Part shown: piece by piece, positions 54,278 to 64,000 of the stretch
Layout of the letters: each line of letters begins with the position of its first letter
Position numbering within the stretch: position 1 is the stretch's first letter
DNA from: Mastigamoeba balamuthi
Taxonomy: Eukaryota; Evosea; Mastigamoebida; Mastigamoebidae
Reading direction: 5' to 3'
Assembly (NCBI GenBank): GCA_902651635.1
Contig: CACRSC010000040.1
Span: 93,232 to 157,231 of the forward strand
DNA length: 64,000 bases
Notes under the pieces: generated by a model
Database searches by the model: none
Told to the model about the DNA's origin: nothing
The model's input: only the letters and a program-made list of their open reading frames with translations
Made by a program: the position numbers and the translations under genes

Positions 54278-57007
54278 ACGAAGCGCAGCGAGCTCGTGAC
54301 CCTCACCACAGCGCCTCTCTTTTCTTCTGCCGAGTACTGGATGCCGGCGTCGCTCTCAACGATGGACAGCAGCCCAGCGGACGAGAGCGATCTCGCCGAG
54401 AAGCACTCTGTCCGCGGCGTGTCGCTGGTGTTCCACGACATCTTCCAGACCTTTGCGCTGTCGGGATCCGTCCCGCCGGCCGGAGCAAAGGCGAAGGCGA
54501 GGGCACTGTTCGCCTCGAGTGCGATCCTCGTTGCTTTGCAGCAGAGGAGCTCTCCAGGCATCGCCGACTCCTGTATCTGCTGGCTGTGGGTGACTGGTTG
54601 TTGCGGGCATGCAGTCGTCAGTTGAGGCAACCCGGGGCAGAGTGGGGAGGAGGAGGAGCGAACCTGATGGGCCCCAGATGTCGAAGAACTTCTTCCTGAG
54701 CCCCACGATGGCGCTGCTGCAGGGGCCAGTGGCTAGGCCCATGCGGAACTGCAGTGGCTGACTGGAGTTGGCCATCAGCCTCCCGTTACACAACCTGTAC
54801 TTGACGTATGAGATTGGAAGCAACAAATGAGGAGGGGAGCTACAGCGAGAACCGGACGGCAACCATTGCGCACACCCGAGTGCAGTCGCTGTCACCCGGC
54901 GACAGACCGCACGCAACGACTGTGAGCGGTGGCATGCGGTGTGAGGCTCGTTTTTTCCAGATCATTGTGTGCTCACCGTATGCGTCGCCGATGGTCTTGA
55001 TCTTGGTCGCCCCCTCGTGCTCCACAATCTCGTCCATCCTGCTGTACACCCCGTTCAGGTACTTGGTCACCACATCGGGGCTCAGAGCAGAAGACCTGCT
55101 CGCGGCGATGAGTGAGAGGGACTGTGGTGAGCGTGTGGCTGGCAAAGGGGTTCGGACCAGAGGGTGAAGTTGCAGATGTCTGCAAATAGGACCGAGGTCA
55201 CAGGGTAGGTCTGGTTGTTCGACTCGTCCCTCTTGATGCGGGCCAGCACCACGTGAGGAAAGATGTTCCGCATGATGCCCTCTGTCTGCCTGCGCCAGCC
55301 AATTGCCACAAGAGCTCTCAGTCAAAATGAACATGGGCGCAGGCGAGAGTCCGTGCGAGAGGAGCGTGCTCTGTTCTCCGCTCAATTGAAACAAGGAGCT
55401 CGTTAACAGCCCTCGTGACGCTCTGCAGCTCACTCTTGCCGGTGACCGCGAGCCGCGCTGAGGTGTTCTGCTCGTCACGGGATCAGGAATCCGACGGCCC
55501 AAGCCAGAGGAGGGTCCAGGGAGGACCGTACAGCGCAGGCAGTGATGCCGACGATCTTGGCCGAGATGGACGTGAGGATGCGGATGACGAAGATCTCCAG
55601 CAGCAGCACAACCAGAGCGAACAGCAAGCAGAGGCCCAGGCAGACGATGAGAATCATGTACCGCGTCGCTGCAGCGGCCAGTCAGTCAGCGCCGCGCGGG
55701 CCCACGACGCAGAGAGTGCGAAGGGGAGTCGCAATGGAGTTTATCGTCTTGGCGTCGTCGCGGTTGCCGCGGGTCAGCACGTGGACCCTGGCGACGCCCT
55801 GCTCGTCACTTAGCACGGCGCCGATGGCGAGGTAGGTCTCGTGGCTTTGGTTAGCGGTGCTCGAGCAGTGAAGCCCCAGCCCGTCGAACGCCGATGCGGG
55901 GGCCACGGCCACTCCCACAGAGCCCTCTGCGCAGCTCGTCAGCAAACAGTTCCATTGAGTGTTGGGCACCAGTCATCTGGTGCTGCATCCTGACGGGCTC
56001 GACATCCCACACGGACCGCATCGTTGAGCACGCCTCCGTGTCCGTCACACTATTGTGTACAGTGTGGATTGGCCGATTGGAGGTGGTTTTCGCGTGCGTG
56101 CCCTGGCTGGGGAGCTTACATGGCAACGCAGAGGTCTGCGACCTCGGCGATGCTGGCCAGAGGGTCCTGCGCGTTCCTGGCGTAGACAAGCCACCCGACG
56201 TCGTCCCCGTAAGTGTCCGAACGCCTGACGTACTCGGTCAGCACGATCACCGGCGCCGCTCTGCTCGCCCTGTCAGTGCAGGCAGGGGAAGACGACGCAC
56301 GTCTCGGGGATCCAGAAGAGGCCGGTGACCTTGCCCTCAGTAACAAGCCTCGTGCCCACCTGTGCGCTCAGCGACGGCGAGACGGCAACCTCAGTGCTCT
56401 CGTTGGCGTCCCACATGATGCCGTTGAGAAGCTGCACGCGTAGCACACACCGCAGACTCAATTCATTTAATTCGCTGGGCCACCGGCAGGTGAAAGGCAT
56501 GTGATGCATCGTGGGGCACCGTCCCGTTGGGCAGCACTGCGAACACTGCCTGCACGCCGACGCTGGTCAGGAAGCCCTGCCCAGAGAAGTACAGGGCCCA
56601 CGCGGGGCCCTCGGGGTCCATTCCCTCCATGTACTCGTACGCGTCGTCCTGCATGCACAGCACCTGCGGTGAACTCCCCACGGGCCAGCGACGTGTGGGC
56701 GCACCCACCAGGCGACGTTGATGATCTGCTTCTGGAGCGCCGAGAGCTCGCTGTCGAAGGCGCCCAGGAAGAGCGTGGCCTCGCCCAGCGCCTGCCTCCG
56801 CTCGAGGACCCACAGCTGCGAGGCCGCAGCTCTGTCGAAGACTACGCAGGCAGCCACGACAGCCGCAGCAGCGCAGACGAGCAGCGGTGCGTGCGCGTGG
56901 AGCCGAATGTGGCGGGCCAGCGAGCACCTGGCCGAGTGCTTCAGCCGCAAAGGGGCGCCTGCTGCAGCTCCGCCCTCGAGGGCCTCCTCTATCGTGTGCA
57001 CGGGCAT
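54278..57007 (-). CDS. Receptor adenylate cyclase, copy A (first sensor-cyclase unit only)
   Basis: Exon 1 (56705-57007) starts MPVHTIEEALEGG and has a transmembrane segment (APLLVCAAAAVVAACVVF). A sensor follows (DDAYEYMEGMDPEGPAW; LLNGIMWDANESTEV; PVIVLTEYVRRSD), a second membrane segment (MILIVCLGLCLLFALVVLLL) and a HAMP-like linker (TGKSELQSVTRAVNELL). The class III cyclase domain has VLFADICNFTLW, EGATKIKTIGDAY and FRMGLATGPCSSAIVG...FFDIWGPS. The lysine in TKIKT and the aspartate in FDIW favour ATP over GTP. The usual N..R pair after WG is absent. Many splice sites match those of the 59-64 kb gene. The frame runs into the n at 54277, exactly where that gene begins its second receptor unit, so this copy is cut. 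Confidence 0.78.
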
Positions 57008-57479
57008 CGGACTCTCGGCTTCCTGTGTCTGCACCCGGCAGATCTGCTGATAGCGACGACCGTGTGCGGGCTTTTGTGGTGCCCGTGACCATGAGAACAG
57101 AATGCCGACGCTATTAGTGGCACCGGCACTTAGCAGACCACAGGACGGATCAGGAATGAGGACGAACACAGGTCTGCAAGATAAAGGCCTCTTGCATGCT
57201 CGACGAAGGTGCACTCGTTTCTACACAAGAGGCGTTGCAGTGTCCGAGCAGGCCCGTTAACACGGGCAGCATGCTCTGGGTTGGTTCAGGTCAGTTCACA
57301 AGTATAGTGGTCCCTGCAGTGCCATTGTGCACATTGTGTGGACATCACGCTGGCTATCCCTCTTTTTGGGTGTTGGAGCCGGAAGAACCGCGTAGTGCTA
57401 ATTTTTTTCGACACTCTTCTACATCAAATTACTGTGTGTAGTCACAAATTGGGAGATGGTTATTTCATCAATCTGTCCA
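57008..57479. other. Intergenic between cyclase copy A and inverted fragment
   Basis: 472 bases holding the upstream region of copy A. No exon, RNA gene or repeat that I can support. Confidence 0.4.
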
Positions 57480-58590
57480 TCGTTAAGAGCGAAGCCGGCA
57501 AAAAGTACCTGGCAGAGGACACGAGCGCCGCTGCTTGGTCACGAGCTCGCTGCGCTTCAGCATCCTGGTCGGCAACGCGGTGCTCCTGCTCGCGTTCGCC
57601 GGTGCCATCGCTGGGATCCTGGCCCTGACCACCAGCGCCACCACCGCCGCGCGTATGAGCCACAGGTCGCGGGCCGAGATGGCGAGGGTCTCACACACCC
57701 TTGCCTCTGCCCTCTCGGACCTGCACTCCATCTCGGAGAGCTATTGCTGGTTGGGTGAGTCCCTCCCTTAGAGCCCTGCGCCCCCTCCCCCCTCCAGGAA
57801 AGACTGACAGACAGGGCGCACGCAGGACGTGGTCACCGAGTGCGTGACTGACAGCATCCCAGAGGGGGTTTTCTGGAAGACGTGCCACGAGGACGGGGTC
57901 ATCAAAACGTGCAGGGCATCAACGGGGTGCTGTACTTCCAGCTCCAGGTTCCGGGGCAACGACCAGCTGAAGAACATCACACACTCGATCAACAACCTCC
58001 TCTGCACCCGTGATGCTCAGCACCAGTCCGCCCATCAATCCCCCTCCATGCCCGTCCCTCACCATCACTGCCTGTAACAGGAGGTTGCTGGGCATTGTCC
58101 AGTCGCTGTTCCCGCCCCACGTGTTTCGCTCTCTGCAACAGGGGGTGATGCCCAACGAGATCTACACTGGCACAAGCATCCTCTTCCTCGACATTATCGA
58201 ATTCAAGGACTGGGCCACTGGCTCGTCTCCCGAGGCGGTGGCCCAGTTTCTCAGTGGGTACATCGATGGCCTGGACGAAATCACAGAAAGCACGGGGCAA
58301 CCAAGATCAAGACCATCCTGGACATTAACAGTGAAGATTCCATTTTCATGCCCTCATTTCTGACTGAATCCACTTATGCCAGTGGAAGCAACAGGCGTAC
58401 CCACGCATTCAACGAGACATGCTTCCACAATTCTGGAGCTTGCCCTGGAGTTTCTCGCCTTTTTGCCAGGGAAGACAGGACAGTTGACCTCTGATGGCAA
58501 TGGCATTTCAGTGCACATCGGAGCTCAGGGCCGTATGCATGCGGCATCATTGGAAAGCGAAATTGGATCTACGATATCTGGTCAGACACT
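57480..58590 (+). pseudogene. Second-unit cyclase fragment, inverted and decayed
   Basis: Plus-strand pieces match the second half of the 59-64 kb gene in order. They are: the membrane linker VTSSLRFSILVGNAVLLLAFAG (57535), sensor piece VTDSIPEGVFWKTCHEDGV (57840), HAMP piece FRGNDQLKNITHSINNLL, cyclase start LGIVQSLFPPHVFRSLQQGV and FLDIIEFKDWATGSSPE (58085-58260), and late cyclase words (SVHIGAQG at about 58520). The bulk of the sensor is missing and the cyclase middle is garbled (ESTGQPRSRPSW replaces the GATKIKT block by a frame break), so it cannot work. Confidence 0.82.
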
Positions 58591-59035
58591 CGGGGCTCAG
58601 CGCAGACGACCTGCTCGCGGTGATGAGCAAGGGGACGAGATTGAGTGAATTAGTGTCAGAGGAAACCTGATGCCTCACTGAGCAGGCGTGATGCCGACGA
58701 GGCCGAGATGAACGTGAGGATATGGACAACGAAGAGCTACAGCAGCAGCACCACCACCGAAATAAACAGCAGGCAGAGGCCCAGGCAGACGATGAGAATC
58801 ATGTACCGTGTCGCTGGAGCAAGTCCCATTAGTGGCGCAATAATGGTCTCGTCGTCGTCTCGGTTGCCGCGGGTCAACACATGGACCCTCGCAACGCCCT
58901 GCTCGTCGCTCAGGATGGCGAGGTTGGTCTCATGGCTCTGGTTCGCGGTGCTCGAGCAGTAGAGCTGCAGCCCGTCGAACGCCGACGCGGGGGCAACGGT
59001 CACGCTCACGGCCCAATTGGGTAAGAGGTAGTAAC
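58591..59035 (-). pseudogene. First-unit cyclase fragment joined head-to-head to the inverted piece
   Basis: From about 58591 the similarity switches strand. GGGGCTCAGCGCAGACGACC matches the cyclase 1 exon border of the intact gene (near 62004), then the minus strand reads the membrane segment MILIVCLGLCLLFISVVVLLL and sensor words SVTVAPASAFDGLQLYCSS, SHETNLAILSDEQGVARVH (58740-59009). The HAMP and linking exons are missing. Together with 57480-58590 this is a rearranged mosaic of one ancestral twin-cyclase copy. Confidence 0.8.
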
Positions 59036-59090
59036 CTCAGTATTCTAGAGCCAAAATGAGCCAAGGAAAGAAAAGCTCCTGGACGACGAT

Positions 59091-62000
59091 TTATCTCCTC
59101 TTTTTATTGGTTTTTTTTCTTCCGACCAGAGCAAACACTATCTGGGCTCCTTTTCCTTTCAACTCGATTTTCTGGGGTTTCTCAAAGTCGAACTCCTGGT
59201 TTGCCATATCAAATGTCGTCCGATCACACAACACAGAATTTGGTGCTGCTTTTGCCTTAAGCCGTGCTGCCTGTTTGGTGTATTAGACACGGATCAATGT
59301 GAGAAGCAAGGGTTTACCATATTGACAGTGTCTGACCAGATATCATATATCCAATTGCTCTTTCCAATGATGCCACAGGCACATGGTCCTGAACTCACGC
59401 CAATGTGCATGGAGATGCCACAGTCTGTGGTCAGCTTTCTCCCCAGGCCAAATGCAATATACTCCAGGGCGAGCTCCAGAATGATGCACGCGTGTCTCGA
59501 TGTTGTTGTGGGGACTCCTGATGCTGCCACTGATTGTGGCAGTAAGTGTGTTCAGTCAAATAGTTGTGGTTGAGTGTTTTGAATTTTGTACTGTAAGTGT
59601 CCAGGATGGTTTTAATCTTGGTAGCCCCGTGCTTATCCGTGATTTCATCCAGGCCGTCGATGTACCCACTGAGGAACTGGGCCACCGTCTCGGGAGACGA
59701 GCCAGTGGCCCATTCCTTGAATCCGACAATGTCGCAGAAAAGGATGCTCGACCTCGCGTAGCTCTCGTTGGGCATCACCCCCTGCTGCAGAGAACGAAAC
59801 ACGTGGGGCGGGAACAGCGACTGGACAATGCCAAGCGACCTCCTGTTGAAGACCGTAAGAGACGGGCAGGCGGAGGCACTTGTCGGTGCACTGGTGCTGG
59901 GCATCGCGGGTGCGGAGGAGGTGGTTGATCGAGCACGCTATGCTCTTCAGCTGGTCGTTTCCCTGGAACCTGACTCGTGCTGACTCTGAGCTCGAGGTCA
60001 CCGCGATGATTGCTCTCGATAGACTCGAGAGCCCACGGAACACGAGCAGCTCGAGGACAGCGATGCTGCTGACGATGACGAACACCAGGAGCGAGACTCC
60101 GACACCGCAGAGCAGAGCGAGCAGCCTCTTCTCGTCCGCCAGCATATCAGTGCTCCGCAGGACCAGAGCCATCAACCTTCTCTGTCCCGCCTGCGGTGCT
60201 GTGAGGGCTGCACGGCCCGCAGGTAGTCCGTACCACGTCGCTGAACATGATGCTCTCGATAACAATTGAGGAGCTCTCATCTGTGCTGCCGTTGCGCGGG
60301 CACGAGACCAGCGCCTCAGAGAGAATGCTTCTTCCTGTTGTTGTGGACGTCGCGACGGACCTACCTGAACGCCCGGGGAGGCTCAAACACGAATGGCGTA
60401 CAGAGAGAGCAAGTGGAAAAGTCTCACTGTCGACGTTGGAGCCGATCGTCGTGCTGAACGAGCCCGGCCACACGGCTGCGAGTGGGCCGCTCGGGGGTTG
60501 CTGGTAGAGCGCGCCCAGGCACATGCCCATCGTGTCCGCCTTGATGGGCACCACTCGGGCCAGGTCCTTGAGGAACACAACCCACCCGACAACGGCATCG
60601 CCAGGGGCGCCCACAGGATACGACGCTGCCAGCCGCGTTACGTTTCTGGGTGCGGAGGGTCCGCTTGAGCGCAACGTCAACAGGAAAGGGGGGAGAACGC
60701 GGGCGTACGTTTGGGGGTCCCATACGAGGCCCAGGACCTCGCCGGTCCGAAGGAGCTGCGCGCCGACGACGGCCTTCTCGGCCGACGACAGCTTCCTCTG
60801 GGCGCCCGCAGCGTAGTTGTAGCCGTCGCTGTTGACCAGCGTCCCGTTGCTCTGGAAGTACAGCACCCCGTCGACGCCCTGCACGTTGTAGATGACCCCG
60901 TCTGCGTGGTACACCCGCCAGAAGGCCCCGTCCGGTACGCCCTCGGCCACGTACTCAATGACCGCATCCTACCCGCGCCATGCTGGTCAGTCGGAGCAGG
61001 GGACAGCGGTCCGCTCACCCACTGGCCCCAGCTCCTGGAGACGAGACGGAGGTTCGCGAGGGCCGACGCCAGGGCGTGCGAGACCCTCCCCATGTCGGCC
61101 CGCGACCTGTGGCTCATCAGCGCGGCGGTGGTGGCGCTGGTGGTCAGGGCCAGGAACCCCGCGACGGCCCCGGCGAACACGAGCACGAGCACCGCGTTGC
61201 CGACCAGGATGCCGAAGCGCAGCGAGCTCGTGACCCTCGCCACAGCGCCTACCTTGGCTTCCGCCGAGTACTGGATGCCGGCGTCGCCCTCCACGACGCT
61301 CAGCAGCCTGACGGACGACGGCGACCTCGCGGACGCGCACTCTGTCCGCGGCGTGTCGCCCGCGTCCCACGACATCTTCCAGGCCTTCGCGGTCTCCGCG
61401 CCGGCTGGAGAAAAGGCGAAGGTGACGGCGCTGCTCGCCTCGAGCGCGAGCCTCGTCGCGTTGCAGCAGAGGAGCTCTCCGGGCAGCGCCGACTCCTGTA
61501 TCTGCTGGCTCATGGTGACTGCTCTCCGCTGTGTTAGGCGGCAGGAGGGGGCGACGGGGAGGTGGGGACCTGAGGGGCCCCAGATGTCGAAGAACTTCTT
61601 CCTGAGCCCCACGATGGCACTACTGCACGGGCCAGAGGCGAGGCCCATCCGGAACTGCAGTGGCTGGGTGGAGTTAGCCATCACCCTGCCGTTGCACAGC
61701 CTGCGCGGGACGCGTGAGCACGAAGTCGCGTTGGGACACGAAAGCAAGCGGGTCTCATACAGCGAGAACCGGACGGCCACCAGTGCGCACACCTGAGCGC
61801 AGTTGCGGTCCCCTGGCGACAGTCCGCACGCAACGACTATTGACGGTGGGGTGTAGCTTGAGCTTTGGCAATCGAGAGAGCAATTATTGGGACGCTCACC
61901 GTAGGCGTCGCCGATGGTCTTGATCTTGGTCGCCCCCTCGTGCTCCACAATCTCGTCCATCCTGCTGTACACCCCGTTCAGGTACTTGGTCACCACCTCG

Positions 62001-63905
62001 GGGCTCAGCGCAGACGACCTGCGCGCGGCGGTGAGTGAGAGGGACGGTGGCGAGCTTGTGGCTGGCAATGGGGTTCGGACCAGAGGGTGAAGTTGCAGAT
62101 GTCGGCAAAGAGGACCGAGGTCACGGGGTAGGTCAGGTTGTTCGACTCATCCCTCTTGATGCGGGTCAGCACCGCGTTGGGGAAGATGTTCCGCATGATG
62201 ATGTCCGTTTGCCTATGTGTGCCCGTGCCCGCCGGCCCGTCAGCGGGGCAGGGCCAGACAGAGTGTGCGAGTGCATACGTACTCTGTTCTGCGCTCGATC
62301 GACGCCAAGAGCTCGTTGACAGCCCTCGTGACGCTCTGCAGCTCGCTCTTGCCGGTGACCTTGAGCCTCACCGAGGTGTTCTTGTCCGCGACGTCAGCTG
62401 CCGAGCAGCGGGGGAGGAGAGGAAGGGGGTCTCACCGAGCCGGCTGTGATGCTGACGATTCTGCCCGAGAGCGACGTGAGGATGCGGATGACAAACACCT
62501 CCAGCAGCAGCACAACCAGGACGAACAGCAAGCAGAGGCCCAGGCAGACGATGAGCATCATGTACCGCGTTGCTGCAGTGGGCCGGTCAGGAGAGGGAGC
62601 GGGGGGAGAGGCGCACTTGAGTTGATAGTCCGGGCGTCGTCGCGGTTGCCGCGGGTCAGCACGCGCACCCGCGCGACGCCCTGCTCGTCGCTCAGCACGA
62701 AGCCGATGGCGAGGTAGGTCTCGTGGCTCTGGTTCGAGGTGCTCGAGCAACAGAGCTGCAGTCCGACGAACGCCGACGCGGGGGCCACGGTCACGCCCAC
62801 AGAGCCCTCTGCTCGGACCTGTGAACCACAGCCTCGCCAGTTGCGAGCCCACCTGTCATCTGGCCCTGCATCGTGACGGGCTCGACGTCCCACACGGACC
62901 GGATCGACGAGTGAGCCTCAGTGTCCTCCACTCTTTTTATCGGCCCGGTCAGTGTGCAGAGAAATCAAGTGGTGTTGGGGGCTTACAAGGCAACGCAGAG
63001 GTCTGCGACCTCGGCGATGCTGGCCAGAGGGGAGTGGGCGTTCCTGGCGTAGGCAATCCACCCGACGTCGTCCCCGTGCATGTCCGAGTGCTTGACGCGC
63101 TCAGTCGTCACAATCACCGGCATCGCGCTGCTCGAGAAGCCCACTGTCGGTCAGATGCGCCCGAGGGCGTGAGCGGGTTGGCGCGCACGTCTCGGGGATC
63201 CAGAAGAGGCCGCTGGCTTTGCCCTGGCCCACGAGCCTGGCGCCCACCTGCGCGCTCAGCGAAGGCGAGACGGCCACCTCGGAGCTCTGGTTGGAGTCCC
63301 ACATGATGCCGTTGAGCAGCTGCACGCAGACAAGACGCAGGAGCAATTGAGCTTCGACAGGGAAGAGGGGCGGGAGTGAAGGAGAGTCAGGGGGCACCGT
63401 CCCGTTGGGCAGCACCACGAACACGGACTGCAGCCCGACGTCGGTCAGGAAGCCCTGCCCCGCGAAGCGCAGCGCCCACACAGGGCCCCCGGGGTCCATG
63501 CCCTGCATGTACTCGTACGTGTCGTCCTGTGCCGCGGTGAGCTCTGCCCCTCGGGGCCGGGCGCGAGCAAAGACGCACCCACCAGGCGGCGTTGATGATC
63601 AGCTTCTGGAGCGCCGAGAGCTCGCTGGCGAAGGCGCCCAGGAAGAGCGTGGCCTCGCCCAGCGCCTGCCTCCGCTCGAGGACCCGCAGCTGCGAGGCCG
63701 CGGCGCTGTCGAACGCGGCGCAGGCAGCCACGACAGCCGCAGCAGCGCAGACGAGCAGCGGTGCGTGCGCGTGGAGCCGAATGTGGCGAGCCAGCGAGCA
63801 CGGGGCCGAGTGCCTGCGGGGCTGCACGGGGGAGCCCGCGGACAGTCCCTCGGCCTGCTGTTCGTCCGAGAGAGCGCCAAGTCGCGACCCGCTGCTGCAG
63901 TTCAT
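59091..63905 (-). CDS. Twin receptor-type adenylate cyclase (two sensor-TM-HAMP-cyclase units in one protein)
   Basis: First exons are 63579-63905, 63398-63526, 63189-63319, 62987-63127 and 62853-62932; the last is 59091-59270. Unit 1 has a membrane segment (APLLVCAAAAVVAACAAF), sensor, second membrane segment (MMLIVCLGLCLLFVLVVLLL), HAMP-like linker and cyclase (VLFADICNFTLW, TKIKTIGDAY, FDIWGPS). After WG it reads VTMSQQ, lacking the transition-state Asn and Arg. Unit 2 follows: membrane segment (FGILVGNAVLVLVFAGAVAG), large sensor (GAFWRVYHADGV...VVGWVVFLKDLAR), membrane segment (LLALLCGVGVSLLVFVIVSS), HAMP and cyclase (ILFCDIVGFKEW, TKIKTILDTY, YDIWSDTVNM). The terminal exon supplies AARLKAKAAPN and KIELKGKGAQIVFALVG, restoring the Asn-Arg pair. 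The units may form an internal C1/C2-like heterodimer making cAMP; that is inference. Confidence 0.83.
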
Positions 63906-64000
63906 CGCTTCAGCCCAAGTGGTAGACTGCGTGGAATACTGACGCTGCTGCTATTCCTGGAGCCAACTTTGCAGGGCAGGACGGATCAGGCCTCGAGCCG
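63906..64000. other. Upstream region of the twin cyclase gene
   Basis: The last 95 bases of the window lie 5' of the twin cyclase start codon and should include part of its promoter. They end in GGACGGATCAGG, which also occurs upstream of copy A (57134-57145), so the promoters are duplicated too. Confidence 0.45.

Noticed and set aside
1-64000. CRISPR arrays, bacterial operons, Shine-Dalgarno sites and prophage.
   Set aside because: No regularly spaced direct repeats; the genes have spliceosomal introns and eukaryotic domains, so bacterial features are not expected.

Overview
The window is nuclear DNA from a GC-rich, intron-bearing unicellular eukaryote. The evidence is short GT...AG introns (about 47-130 nt), a MYST histone acetyltransferase, a dynamin, an EF-hand protein, MIB/HERC2 and ZZ modules, and a Pol III tRNA gene. 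Genes lie on both strands. Many 5' splice sites read GTGCGN rather than GTAAGT. I cannot name the species from the sequence. Exon limits come from my own splice-site reading and frame checks, so they are predictions. All domain names rest on motifs seen in translation; I ran no database search.

1-15 kb: a tandem family of five paralogous surface proteins. Each has a signal peptide and AbfB-like beta-trefoil repeats; three also show a PSI-like cysteine motif, and four show the transmembrane segment and tail. All share intron positions and phases. A secreted, probably GPI-anchored M6 metalloprotease gene (4.3-7.5 kb) sits among them.

15.6-32.7 kb: a myristoylated TPR-CHAT protein whose CHAT cysteine is lost, tRNA-Thr(CGT), a myristoylated EF-hand protein, an AlkD-type DNA-repair protein with an Ala/Gln tail, a RING/BTB-like/pentapeptide protein with a frame break, a 942-residue intronless TPR-NTPase of Crinkler type, a family II type pyrophosphatase with duplicated fragments in and after it, and an Esa1/Tip60-like MYST acetyltransferase.

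32.7-47.6 kb: an AT-rich insert with a Tc1 relic, a second Crinkler/RHS-like NTPase, a small caspase-like protein with a duplicated 3' end, an ARC5/DRP5B-type dynamin (one ambiguous base breaks its frame), a WD40 protein, and a multidomain ADP-ribosyltransferase-ZZ-MIB/HERC2 protein.

47.6-54.3 kb: an AT-rich transposon graveyard (Harbinger-like, GHTHxD-type and Tc1 pieces) ending at a single n at 54277, which looks like an assembly join.

54.3-64 kb: a receptor-cyclase locus. The 59.1-63.9 kb gene encodes two successive sensor-TM-cyclase units in one protein. Beside it lie a half copy (54.3-57.0 kb) and an inverted mosaic pseudogene (57.5-59.0 kb). Signalling and effector-type domains (CHAT, caspase-like, ADP-ribosyltransferase, Crinkler NTPases, RING/pentapeptide, cyclases) are strikingly common for 64 kb, but that they work together is inference.
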